Translations under genes and position numbers: made by a program
In this document: in pieces, positions 11,761 through 19,719 of the stretch
Position numbering within the stretch: the stretch's first letter is position 1
Layout: each line of letters begins with the position of its first letter
Source of the DNA: Scolecobasidium constrictum UM 578
Taxonomy: Eukaryota > Ascomycota > Dothideomycetes > Venturiales > Sympoventuriaceae
Reading direction: 5' to 3'
Length of the DNA: 64,000 nucleotides
Assembly: GCA_000611715.1 (NCBI GenBank)
Contig: AZYM01000173.1
Location: forward strand, 186,001-250,000
The notes under the pieces: model-generated
Database searches by the model: none
The model's input: the letters and a program-made list of their open reading frames with translations, nothing else
What the model was told of the DNA's origin: nothing

Positions 11761-12196
11761 GGGCTTCATGTACTCTTGCCAGCACAACGCATGGCTAGCA
11801 CATCTGATCTCCATGCACGAGATTAAAGAGCATATGTAGCTTATATGAGTGCATCCATGAGCAATTAGTGTCCGTTCAATTCGTACCTGAGATGTTTGCT
11901 GACGATAATGCACCTTTCTCAGTCAGCAGTCACATGACTGGTCTCGGTTCTCATAGAGGAGCATCACAATTCTTATCATGGCAATCCATGTGGCAAAGTT
12001 TCATGTTCTTTGATGGAGAAAAATGCTCTGCAGCATCAATGATGCTTCGAGATGTACCTCGGCGTCCGAGCGTCTCGGACCAACTTTGGCCTTCAACCCA
12101 ACATTTCATTCGTCTGGCATCGAATCACCTTCCATCTCGACGATCTGAAAGTTCATCTGATCACCATCAAGACTTACGTCATTCGAAGAACTACAG
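11761..12196. other. Intergenic
   Basis: 436 bp between the SLC1 stop and the SDHAF1 start. I see no conserved coding sequence; the open frames here only run into the SDHAF1 exons out of phase. Confidence 0.5.
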
Positions 12197-12490
12197 ATGG
12201 TGCGGCTGTCAGGCGTGCAAAGAGATGTACTTTCGTTGTACCGAAAGTGTCTCAGGGCTGCCAGCAAGAAGCCTGTCGTATGTCCAAGCTTCACATCACA
12301 CCGCTAGTCATCAAGCTCATCAAGGACATAGGACACGAGACCGAATTTCATCGAATTTGCACGGGAAGAATTCCACAAGAACCGCGAGCTAGACAGGAAG
12401 GACTTTGCAACGATCGAGTTTCTCATCCGCAAGGGCCATCGGCAATTGGAGATCTACGAGGATCCAGGCATCACCAATATTTCGAGATGA
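12197..12490 (+). CDS. SDH6: Succinate dehydrogenase assembly factor 1 (LYR protein)
   Basis: Exons 12197-12277 and 12332-12490 (54-nt intron, GTATGT...CATAG) give 79 aa. The first exon encodes MVRLSGVQRDVLSLYRKCLR with the LYR tripeptide at residues 14-16. The second carries FAREEFHKNRELDRKDFATI followed by EFLIRKGHRQLEIY, the conserved half of SDHAF1/Sdh6. The size matches yeast Sdh6 (about 80 aa). Family knowledge: LYR proteins receive Fe-S clusters from the Isu1-HscB chaperone system, and SDHAF1 matures the Sdh2 subunit of complex II in the mitochondrial matrix. Both exons are short, so ORF-based calling misses the gene. It sits head-to-tail with the small heat-shock gene 426 bp downstream. 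Confidence 0.9.
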
Positions 12491-12617
12491 TTCTGAATGT
12501 CCGTACACCCCCATTGGCGCTTCACGTCTCTTCCAAGCAAGTACCGGGAAAGGACTGGACAATGTTTCAACAACTTTCGAGAGGCGACGCTCACGTGATC
12601 TGACGAATTCGAGGTCG

Positions 12618-12630
12618 TTCTGGAATGTTC
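12618..12630 (+). promoter_or_regulatory. Perfect three-unit heat-shock element
   Basis: TTC-tg-GAA-tg-TTC matches the HSF1 consensus TTCnnGAAnnTTC exactly. It lies about 290 nt upstream of the small heat-shock protein start and 128 nt after the SDHAF1 stop. Confidence 0.7.
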
Positions 12631-12744
12631 TTGCATGTGCTCACGCATTCATCATCTGCTCTCGCACCTTCGAGCACACCATTGCTGACGACTAATCCCA
12701 GCGCCACCGCTTCTGCCTGTCGCCTGCTACAATACGCCAGCATC

Positions 12745-12752
12745 TTCTGGAA
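12745..12752 (+). promoter_or_regulatory. Two-unit heat-shock half element
   Basis: TTC-tg-GAA, two inverted HSF units, lies 15 nt before the TATA box, which would allow a second HSF contact near the core promoter. Confidence 0.4.
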
Positions 12753-12767
12753 ATGCTGCGTGTGGTG

Positions 12768-12775
12768 TATATATA
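12768..12775 (+). promoter_or_regulatory. TATA box of the small heat-shock gene
   Basis: TATATATA lies 142 nt upstream of the preferred ATG at 12917 and only 26 nt before the first in-frame ATG at 12794. This argues that 12794 lies at or before the transcription start. Confidence 0.55.
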
Positions 12776-12916
12776 CGGCGAGAGACGTCCTCCATGAGAC
12801 GCATCATCAGAACAAGATCAAGCAGTCTCATGCAATCTATCCGCACGTCTTCTCGACGACTACCTCAAGTCTACCGAGTTATTCCCGCAAGAAACATTCA
12901 CCACACTCGCAACGCA

Positions 12917-13588
12917 ATGTCTCTCTTCCCACGCTTCACACAGGAGTTCTCTCCACTTTTCCGCCTGCTCGACGATTACGACCGTGCTTCTCGTCAGCAA
13001 TGGAGTAACTTCTCATCTGAGCTTCGATCCTTCCAACCAAAGTTTGACGTGAAGGAATTGAAGGATTCCTACGAGCTTCACGGCGAGCTTCCTGGAATTG
13101 AGCAGAAAGACGTTTCGATCGAATGGACTGATGGCAATACTCTTGCCATCAAGGGACGGACGGAAAAGCATGTCGAGCGCGGTACACGTCCGAACGCCGC
13201 AGGTGTGATTGAGGAAGCACCGACAGCATCTGGTGCTATCCAAGCCGCACCCGAGACCGACTCTTCATCAGTCGCTGCATCCGAGAATTATCACAAGCCA
13301 TCGGTGTCTGACGAAGGTGAGGATGGCGCCTCCACCGTCGCAGGTGGCCACAACGCTCTTACTCCGGCCACAACGAATGCTGGCGAGGTCACCAAGGCCG
13401 CTGAAACTCAAGAACCCGCAGCCAAGTATTGGGTCTCTGAGCGTTCCGTCGGCGAGTTCCACCGCAGCTTCACATTCCCAACTCGCGTGGATCACGATGC
13501 GGTCAAGGCTAGTCTGAAGAATGGTATCTTGTCCATTGTTGTGCCAAAGGCTCAGGCGCCCAAGGCAAGGAAGATTGAGATCCAGTAG
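12917..13588 (+). CDS. Hsp20/Hsp30-type small heat-shock protein
   Basis: One exon. From ATG 12917 (MSLFPRFTQEFSPLFRLLDD) it encodes 223 aa, a start typical of fungal Hsp30 proteins. The alpha-crystallin domain begins near FQPKFDVKELKDSYELHGEL with PGIEQKDVSIEW, is interrupted by an Ala/Ser/Glu-rich insertion of about 85 residues, and resumes at YWVSERSVGEFHRSFTFP, ending with LKNGILSIVVPK (the A-x-x-x-n-GvL-type motif). Family knowledge: ATP-independent holdases that bind unfolding proteins. The perfect heat-shock element and TATA box upstream support heat induction. The frame is open upstream to ATGs at 12830 and 12794; those starts add an Arg-rich, acid-free extension that resembles a mitochondrial presequence. 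The start choice is therefore not fully settled. Confidence 0.9.
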   Translation: MSLFPRFTQEFSPLFRLLDDYDRASRQQWSNFSSELRSFQPKFDVKELKDSYELHGELPGIEQKDVSIEWTDGNTLAIKGRTEKHVERGTRPNAAGVIEEAPTASGAIQAAPETDSSSVAASENYHKPSVSDEGEDGASTVAGGHNALTPATTNAGEVTKAAETQEPAAKYWVSERSVGEFHRSFTFPTRVDHDAVKASLKNGILSIVVPKAQAPKARKIEIQ

Positions 13589-13846
13589 ACCTGCAAATCA
13601 CCCTCAATCTACCAAACTTGTACAATCATTTGAGCATAGCATGGAGGTCTTTGTAGCATAGCGAATCGCGTTAATATATGGAAATACACAATGAACATTC
13701 ACCCCATCTGATTTCACAACTTCCCGCCTTCTGATGATGAACATACTTTCTGGAAAATGCCTCGTTCACGTGAGCTATAGCATACTCCTCAGTGTAGAGT
13801 ATTCGTGAAATTGACCGTCGCAAATGAAGGAAATTGCTTCAGCTGT

Positions 13847-14576
13847 TCACATAGTCAATCGCGGACCCTTGATACCACCTCGTGTGCACATTACCCTCAA
13901 CATGACCAGATTTCGCGTTCGTATCAATTGTTCGTCTGGATCGGAGAACTTGAAGGCTTGCACATCGATGTCAAGCCTCTTGAGAGAATTACTCTTGGTC
14001 CAGATGGTCCACAGCTCACCTACTGTTCGATACCTTCTTCAGTCAGCTCGACCACACAAGGTGAAGTCAATGTTAATACTCTAGATGAGGCGTTAGAGCC
14101 GAAGCGCAGTCTTATGAGCATGGTACAGACCACCAATTGTTGGCATCTCGTAAGCTCAGAAAGTTCAGCGTAATTGATGCATATTGGACCCGTGAAAGCG
14201 TCGCTGAACTGATAAAATCAGTGAGGCGTAGACTCTTGGTCACTCGGCTGAAGTTGGACTGAACAGGTGCATTAATGCATAGACACTTGGTGCTCAAGAT
14301 AGTGCTGGCTTCTTCTGCTATCTGCTTGTTCAGCAGCAGAATCGTCGGACATTGCATGGGTGGCCTGTTCGCGACGTCGATCGCAGTCCACTCGAGCAGA
14401 CGATCAATATGGTCCTCTGAGACGTCGGTTTGAAGCCGAGCGGAGAGAGCTAAGCGTGTCTGCTCACGATGTGAGTCTATGAGCTGCTGAAGGTCGGGAT
14501 AATTCAAAGCGAAGCAATAGACGAGATCGCGAAGCTCGCGAGGTAGAGCAAGAAATGAGCTCTTTGTGGCATCCAT
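13847..14576 (-). pseudogene. F-box/2EXR-like protein, probably broken by two frameshifts
   Basis: The minus strand opens with MDATKSSFLALPRELRDLVY, a fungal F-box-like start, and continues with TILLLNKQIAEEASTI for 154 codons to a stop at 14112. Protein-like sequence then continues in a second frame (MLIRLRFGSNASSRVLTL to TEEGIEQ, stop near 14020) and in a third (GELWTIWTKSNSLKRLDIDV, then AFKFSDPDEQ, stop at 13847). Each switch is explained by a single missing base and neither site has splice signals. The three segments read like one F-box-family protein of about 240 aa. Alternatives are assembly errors at these two points, or a functional truncated 154-aa protein. Confidence 0.5.
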
Positions 14577-14947
14577 CGCATGATGAACTTTTACATCGAA
14601 CGCCCGAAGTGGTCTGAGGAAAGGAGCTGTGGGAGCCTGTGGGACACAGATGAAGAGGAGGGCTGCTTGGGGCCTTCATGCCTGAGGCTTTTCCGTTCAT
14701 CTCATCACATTGAACTTCGACACGAATCTCGTCCTCACTTTGCACTTTCTTTCCTTCACTACACGAACCACAGCGTCTTGTTCAAGGCTCTGGCGGTCAC
14801 TCAAATGGTGCCAAACAAAAGGGATGATCGAGTTCGAATTGAAGTAACAATGCCGGACGATGAGTATACGATTCAACCTGTGATCACGAATACGCTGTTG
14901 ACATGGCGGCATACAAGCAGGCGTACAGGCTTTGGCCTCAAGCATAT
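14577..14947. other. Intergenic
   Basis: 371 bp lie between the MFS stop and the F-box-like start. I see only reverse-frame shadows and nothing conserved. Confidence 0.4.
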
Positions 14948-16459
14948 TCAAGACCTGCCACTGCGTCGACTTTGTCTTCGACTCATGCCATATGTCCGGC
15001 TCGCAACAACAGCTGCGATTCCACTGATATTGACAATCAGACTAAAGATTGTCAAGCACCAGCCTCTGCCCGCGCTATCTGTCAATGGCTGAATAACAGC
15101 TGCCCAGATAGCACTCAGGCCGCACCGCATGATCTGTCCAGACGCGTAAGCCGTACTGGACTTCTCGGGGTATATATCGACCAGAAGAGTGCTGGCAGGA
15201 TGGCTTATGGATGTCGAGATCCCGCAGATCAGGAATTGAAAGACCATGGGACAAGCCGGATGAACTTGCGCCTGCACAATCCAGCCGTAGCCGATGATGA
15301 GTCCAGTCTGCAAGGCAAATGCTGGTATGAAATGTTTCGACCTCGCGGCTTCAATCGGAAATTCCGAGAGATCGATCGAGTTTAGATTCGCTGAATGGAC
15401 GTTCTGCTCCTTGGCCGTTCTGCGATAATTTCGATCTGAGAGGATTCCAGCAACCAGACCACCGAAGGTCATTCCTGCAAGACCGGGCAGAAATGCCAGG
15501 CCAATCTCGAGCTCATTGTAGCCGTATACCTGATCAAAGATGACGGGTGTGATGACTTGAAATGTGTAGTATGCTGAATAGGAGGAGCCGATCATCCACA
15601 GTACAAGGGCTGCATCTGGTTCAAAGAGTATGCGCACCGAGTCCAAGACTCTAATTGGACTCCAAGACGTCAATCCGTGGGAGCGTTGCGCATCGTCTGA
15701 CCCACCAGCTTTCTTCTTCTTCATCAAGCCATACCAAGTTTTCCAGATGCCTCGTGTCGGAACTGATCCGTTTCCGACAATGTTGCGAGCTGTCTCGGGA
15801 AGCGTGCTGCCTATGATCAAGAAGCAAGCCGCAGCAAGACCTAGTAAGGCAACAAACACCCATCTATAGCCACCAGACGAGCTTGCAACCACGCCTCCAA
15901 TGATAGGCCCAACGCTGCTGATACCGTTGCATGTCGACATGAGGGGACCGAGCATTCCACCACGATCCGCTGGCACGGCCACATCGGCTACGATACCATA
16001 GGCAATTGCCGGTGTTGCAGAGCCACCAACACTTTGCAGTCCTCTGAGCGTGATCAATGCGGCATAGTTGTCTTTGTTCAATGACAGACCAAGACTAGCC
16101 GCAGCATAGATCAAGATCAGCACCATCAGGACTGGACGCCGTCCAAATGCGTCAGCTAGTGATGCGAATATGCCTGGCGAAACTCCTTGACAGATCGCGT
16201 AGACTGTCACTGTCAAATTGATCGCTTGAATCGAGGTTGCGAAGCTCGTGCTGAGCAGCGGAATCAGCGGAAAATAGATAGTCGATGTTAAGGTTGACAG
16301 GGTCGTGACGAGGCCGAGGAGATATGTGATATAGGTGCGCATCGAATTGGCCACCACGAAGTATTCATCATGGCCATTGGTAGGCAGATTTCCGTCGCTC
16401 TGCTCTGGCCTCTGCAGTCCTTGAGTACCGGCTTCATCTGCTTTGCTCGATTTCATCAT
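14948..16459 (-). CDS. MFS transporter, DHA1 (drug:H+ antiporter-1) family
   Basis: One exon, 503 aa, with 12 predicted membrane segments. The first helix begins at about residue 43 (YITYLLGLVTTLSTLTSTIY). MFS motif A is present as DAFGRRPVLM. LRGLQSVGGSATPAIAYG and DVAVPADRGG match the DHA1 family of Qdr/Dtr1 type, and a cytosolic loop of about 50 residues separates the two halves. Family knowledge: proton-driven export of drugs, polyamines or dityrosine precursors across the plasma membrane. Two adjacent ATGs occur (MMKSS); the first was used. No pathway partner is seen beside it. Confidence 0.88.
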   Translation of the reverse strand: MMKSSKADEAGTQGLQRPEQSDGNLPTNGHDEYFVVANSMRTYITYLLGLVTTLSTLTSTIYFPLIPLLSTSFATSIQAINLTVTVYAICQGVSPGIFASLADAFGRRPVLMVLILIYAAASLGLSLNKDNYAALITLRGLQSVGGSATPAIAYGIVADVAVPADRGGMLGPLMSTCNGISSVGPIIGGVVASSSGGYRWVFVALLGLAAACFLIIGSTLPETARNIVGNGSVPTRGIWKTWYGLMKKKKAGGSDDAQRSHGLTSWSPIRVLDSVRILFEPDAALVLWMIGSSYSAYYTFQVITPVIFDQVYGYNELEIGLAFLPGLAGMTFGGLVAGILSDRNYRRTAKEQNVHSANLNSIDLSEFPIEAARSKHFIPAFALQTGLIIGYGWIVQAQVHPACPMVFQFLICGISTSISHPASTLLVDIYPEKSSTAYASGQIMRCGLSAIWAAVIQPLTDSAGRGWCLTIFSLIVNISGIAAVVASRTYGMSRRQSRRSGRS

Positions 16460-17575
16460 GATTGTGTAGACACAAAGTAATGTTCAAGGCAGTAGTTCGG
16501 AACCTAGAGAACATCGATTGCTTTCGAGAATGATTGTATGCGCTTCGCACGAGCTCTGATGCGATTCGTAGAATGCTCTGGTCTACAAACAGTATGTGAG
16601 CACGCGACACTTGTCGTGTATATGTATTTGTTGTGCTCGCAAGGCTGACTCACTTGAACATGACCATCGTTTCTCCATTGGTATCCCCAGGTCGTAATTG
16701 CTCCACTTTTGCTGCGGGATCTTCCACAATTCCACTAGTCACATAACAAGACTGCCGTATTTCCGTAAATTTTGCTCCTCAAACATACTTGAAAGGATCG
16801 TTGCTGCCATGCCAAATGCTGAACATCGGATCACTCTGCTCCGAAGTTACATCACGGATCACCACGCTCGGGAAGCTTTCTCAGGCCCCATCATCATCAG
16901 TTATCCATTTCGTGATATGATCGCATGAGCACTCGACCTAAGAACCAAGACCCACAGTCGACGAGTTCAACTTTAATAATCATATCGACTTGGGGCAGGG
17001 TGGTAGAGCGATGCAAGGAGAACCTTCCACGAATGAATCTGTTATGCGGTGAAATGAAGACGGCACGAATCCACACAGTGACTTCAATTGCCGATGTACT
17101 TGCTGACATTGTAGGTGAACACTAGTGCATCACGGTTATCTTGTGACAATTCTGCACAACTCACGCATCTGAACATATGTCAGTCCTGGGCAGCTCACTA
17201 CCAATCTCAGAAAGTCTCACAGGGACAGCAACTTGTCATTAATTCGTCAAGGATTTCCTATTCTGAATCGGATCATTGGCAGTATGCTCCTCATCTCGAG
17301 GGCCAAGCTGGTATTCGCGGATATTGTGATTCCGTTGGCAGAGCCTCGCTCACGTGCGCGACCCTGGACATCCGGTAGCATACTTAAGCAACTGCTGCAA
17401 TTAGACGGAGCTACTCTTGCTTTCTAAGAACGTCTCACCTCACTCAGAGCTACTTCAACACTTCGAATATCCATTACATCCCGAGATGCTAAGCTTGCCC
17501 CAGCCGTCATGGGTACACCGAGGCAGAATAGAGATGCTTGCTGTGCAACAAGAGAGCGCACCTCGTAGCGGATGC
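16460..17575. other. Intergenic, no supported gene
   Basis: About 1.1 kb between the POLD2 stop and the DHA1 start. Short open frames occur on the plus strand (17115-17640) without recognisable domains. Confidence 0.4.
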
Positions 17576-19136
17576 TCATGCTCCATTTGTCCTGGCCTTC
17601 GGAGGCCTTGCTGTGAATGTAATCGTCTCAGCCTCTAACGTCTCGCTATCAAGCAAGACCAGAGTGCCTGTCTGCTTGAAAGCTGGCACAGCAATTAGCC
17701 TGACCTGCTGTCCAGCAGGTCCTTCAATAATAGACGTGCTAAAGTGTGGCTGATTTCCAACGAAAAAGACATGTGGGCACTCTCGAATGATGAAGGGATC
17801 GCTGTCCTGGAATGGGTAGCTCCCTGTGAGACTTGTTAGTTATGTAGAGAGCGCCATGTCGAACACGTGTGACGTACATAATGTGTCTGGGGCCGTTGGC
17901 GCGTTGTTCCTCCATCTCAGAAGGTGCTCCATCATTCGTAACCTGTTCGTCCCACTGACATATTTGTACATGTCGTTGATGGGCTGGCCTGAGTTGCCCA
18001 GAAACCTCCAACCATCGATATCGCCTTGCCATGGATTTGTCACGCTATCAAACCAGTTCGGCGTCTCTGATGGCTGCGCGGGAGGATTGCAGTATGTCCT
18101 GCTGTGAGGAAATAGAGCAGGATGCAGGGCTTGCTGAGGAATAGCGACACTTGCAGGATCTGTTGCACCTGGCATGAGGGTGACCGGTATTGATGGTAGC
18201 AGCTGTGCAATAAATGCATCAAGGGTCTGGCTGGGTGAGGCATCGTAGCCAGATGTGTCGTGACCGTACTTTTTGAGCGCCGTCGGCCGAGCGGCGACTT
18301 CTTCGCGTGAAGGGATCGGACTTGCATGTGCCATGTTGTTGCCAGCAATAATAAGTCGAGAGATCTGGGCTACGTGTTCGCTCTCAGGTAATGCTTCGCC
18401 AAGCAGGAAATCACTCAGTAGGTCCAGTGCTATGCTGTCGCTGCCGTCACCAGCAATGCCGAGACCACTCACAATCGCGATCTTGCCAGCGTTGCCAGTC
18501 TCTTGAGTTCTGTCAGGCTGCTCCGGAAGATCGGCCACCTTCACATCGAGCACCTCGAATTCGCCTGCTGCATTCTCGGTCCCAAGCGTTGCGATGATGC
18601 AGCCTGTGACGAGTAATTGCCGCTGCAAGTTGTCGCCTGTCAGCCGTAAACGGCCTGATTCGTCTTCCAAGAAGATCTCCTCTTGCCCGTCTGACGTGAT
18701 ATACTTTTCTCGTGCTGGTGGAGCCGCGATCCAGTGCTCTTTTGCCAGATCGTCAAGCACATTAGGCTTCAATGGCATTTCCATATACACTGTGCCAACG
18801 ACCCAGCAGAGCTCGCCTTGTCGCACATCCAGCACACGCTCCATCTGCTGCGCCTTTTCTCCTGCGAGTTCGAAATTGTTCCATGCTTCTGATGCGATTG
18901 CTACGATGTCAGGCTTCAGCATTGCCAGCCGTAAGAAGTACATGTCGGCAAATTGTTGGGTGTAGTGCTTTTGTTCGCCCTTTGGCAGTTCGAACGTCTT
19001 GAGCGGTCGATATGTCGACGCTGCGCGGTTGTGCAGAGGAAAGTCATTCTGTCTGGCCTTCGATTAGCTAGCTTCTTTGTGACAGTGGACTCTCTCACTT
19101 GGGAGCTTGGAGGAAGTTTATGGGATGTTTGGCCAT
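17576..19136 (-). CDS. POL31: DNA polymerase delta small (B) subunit, POLD2/Pol31/Cdc1
   Basis: Minus-strand exons 19136-19099, 19052-17878 and 17823-17576 give 486 aa; the introns are 46 and 54 nt. The first exon is only 38 nt (MAKHPINFLQAPK). Family marks are YRPLKTFELPKGEQKHYTQQ, FADMYFLRLAMLKP, the OB-fold region, SRLIIAGN, VTLMPGATDPA, SVTNPWQGDIDGWRFLGNSG, APTAPDTLWSYPF and DPFIIRECPHVFFVGNQPHF. These follow the inactivated calcineurin-like phosphoesterase fold of B subunits. Family knowledge: the protein bridges the catalytic subunit Pol3 and the third subunit of polymerase delta in lagging-strand synthesis. MCB boxes upstream fit G1/S control. The last exon restores the conserved C-terminus, which is cut short if intron 2 is ignored. 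Confidence 0.93.
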
Positions 19137-19211
19137 ATTTGCACTTCTATGCGATCAACGACTTTCGTATGTTGCGATCTGAAGCATACTCGGACGAAAG
19201 TGGGGCAGACG

Positions 19212-19234
19212 ACGCGACCGACGCGACCGTCGCG
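19212..19234. promoter_or_regulatory. Clustered ACGCG (MCB-like) motifs upstream of POLD2
   Basis: Two ACGCGA units 9 nt apart (19212 and 19221) and an inverted TCGCG (19230) lie 76-98 nt upstream of the POLD2 ATG. MBF/DSC1 binds ACGCG in promoters of yeast replication genes, so S-phase control is the expected role. Confidence 0.5.
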
Positions 19235-19369
19235 GGCTACGCGCTAAGTTCATGGTCACATGACTTTTTCGTCTCATCCGACTGCTCGAAGATCCTTTTT
19301 CCCGTTTGATATGTCGAACTTTGTCAAAAGCTGACTCAGGATAAGCTCGACATCTTTTGTAGCTTCGTG

Positions 19370-19375
19370 ACGCGT
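19370..19375. promoter_or_regulatory. Perfect MluI cell-cycle box ACGCGT
   Basis: A palindromic ACGCGT lies 234 nt upstream of the POLD2 start codon, together with the ACGCGA cluster nearer the gene. Confidence 0.45.
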
Positions 19376-19719
19376 TCCATGGAATGATGGCTGTTGTCCA
19401 TTGAGGCGCCGGCCCCCACAACGCGGATCAGACGGCGAAGCATTGGGGCTGAGCTTTCCTTCCTCACTGGTCTTCACAACTGCAACCCTATGACTTGTGC
19501 TGTTAACTTTCTCGTTGCTGCGTATGCATCAATCAAGCTGTTTTGAAGTCTAAGAAACAAATTCGCCAAGTCTTGTCTTTCTCCTCTGAGCGGCCAAACA
19601 ACAAAATCTTAGAGCACATCTTGACATTATAGAGAATCCGAGGATATCATCTGTGCTCGATGCCCATAGAGACATGTGCTGGTGACAAAAGCATGATTGG
19701 AAGTTATTAGCCGCTGAAG

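Larger units (their letters stand above)
19137..19719. other. Divergent promoter between POLD2 and the HET fusion gene
   Basis: 583 bp shared by two divergent genes. It holds the MCB elements listed separately. A minus-strand frame at 19274-19477 is open, but I cannot assign it. Confidence 0.5.
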
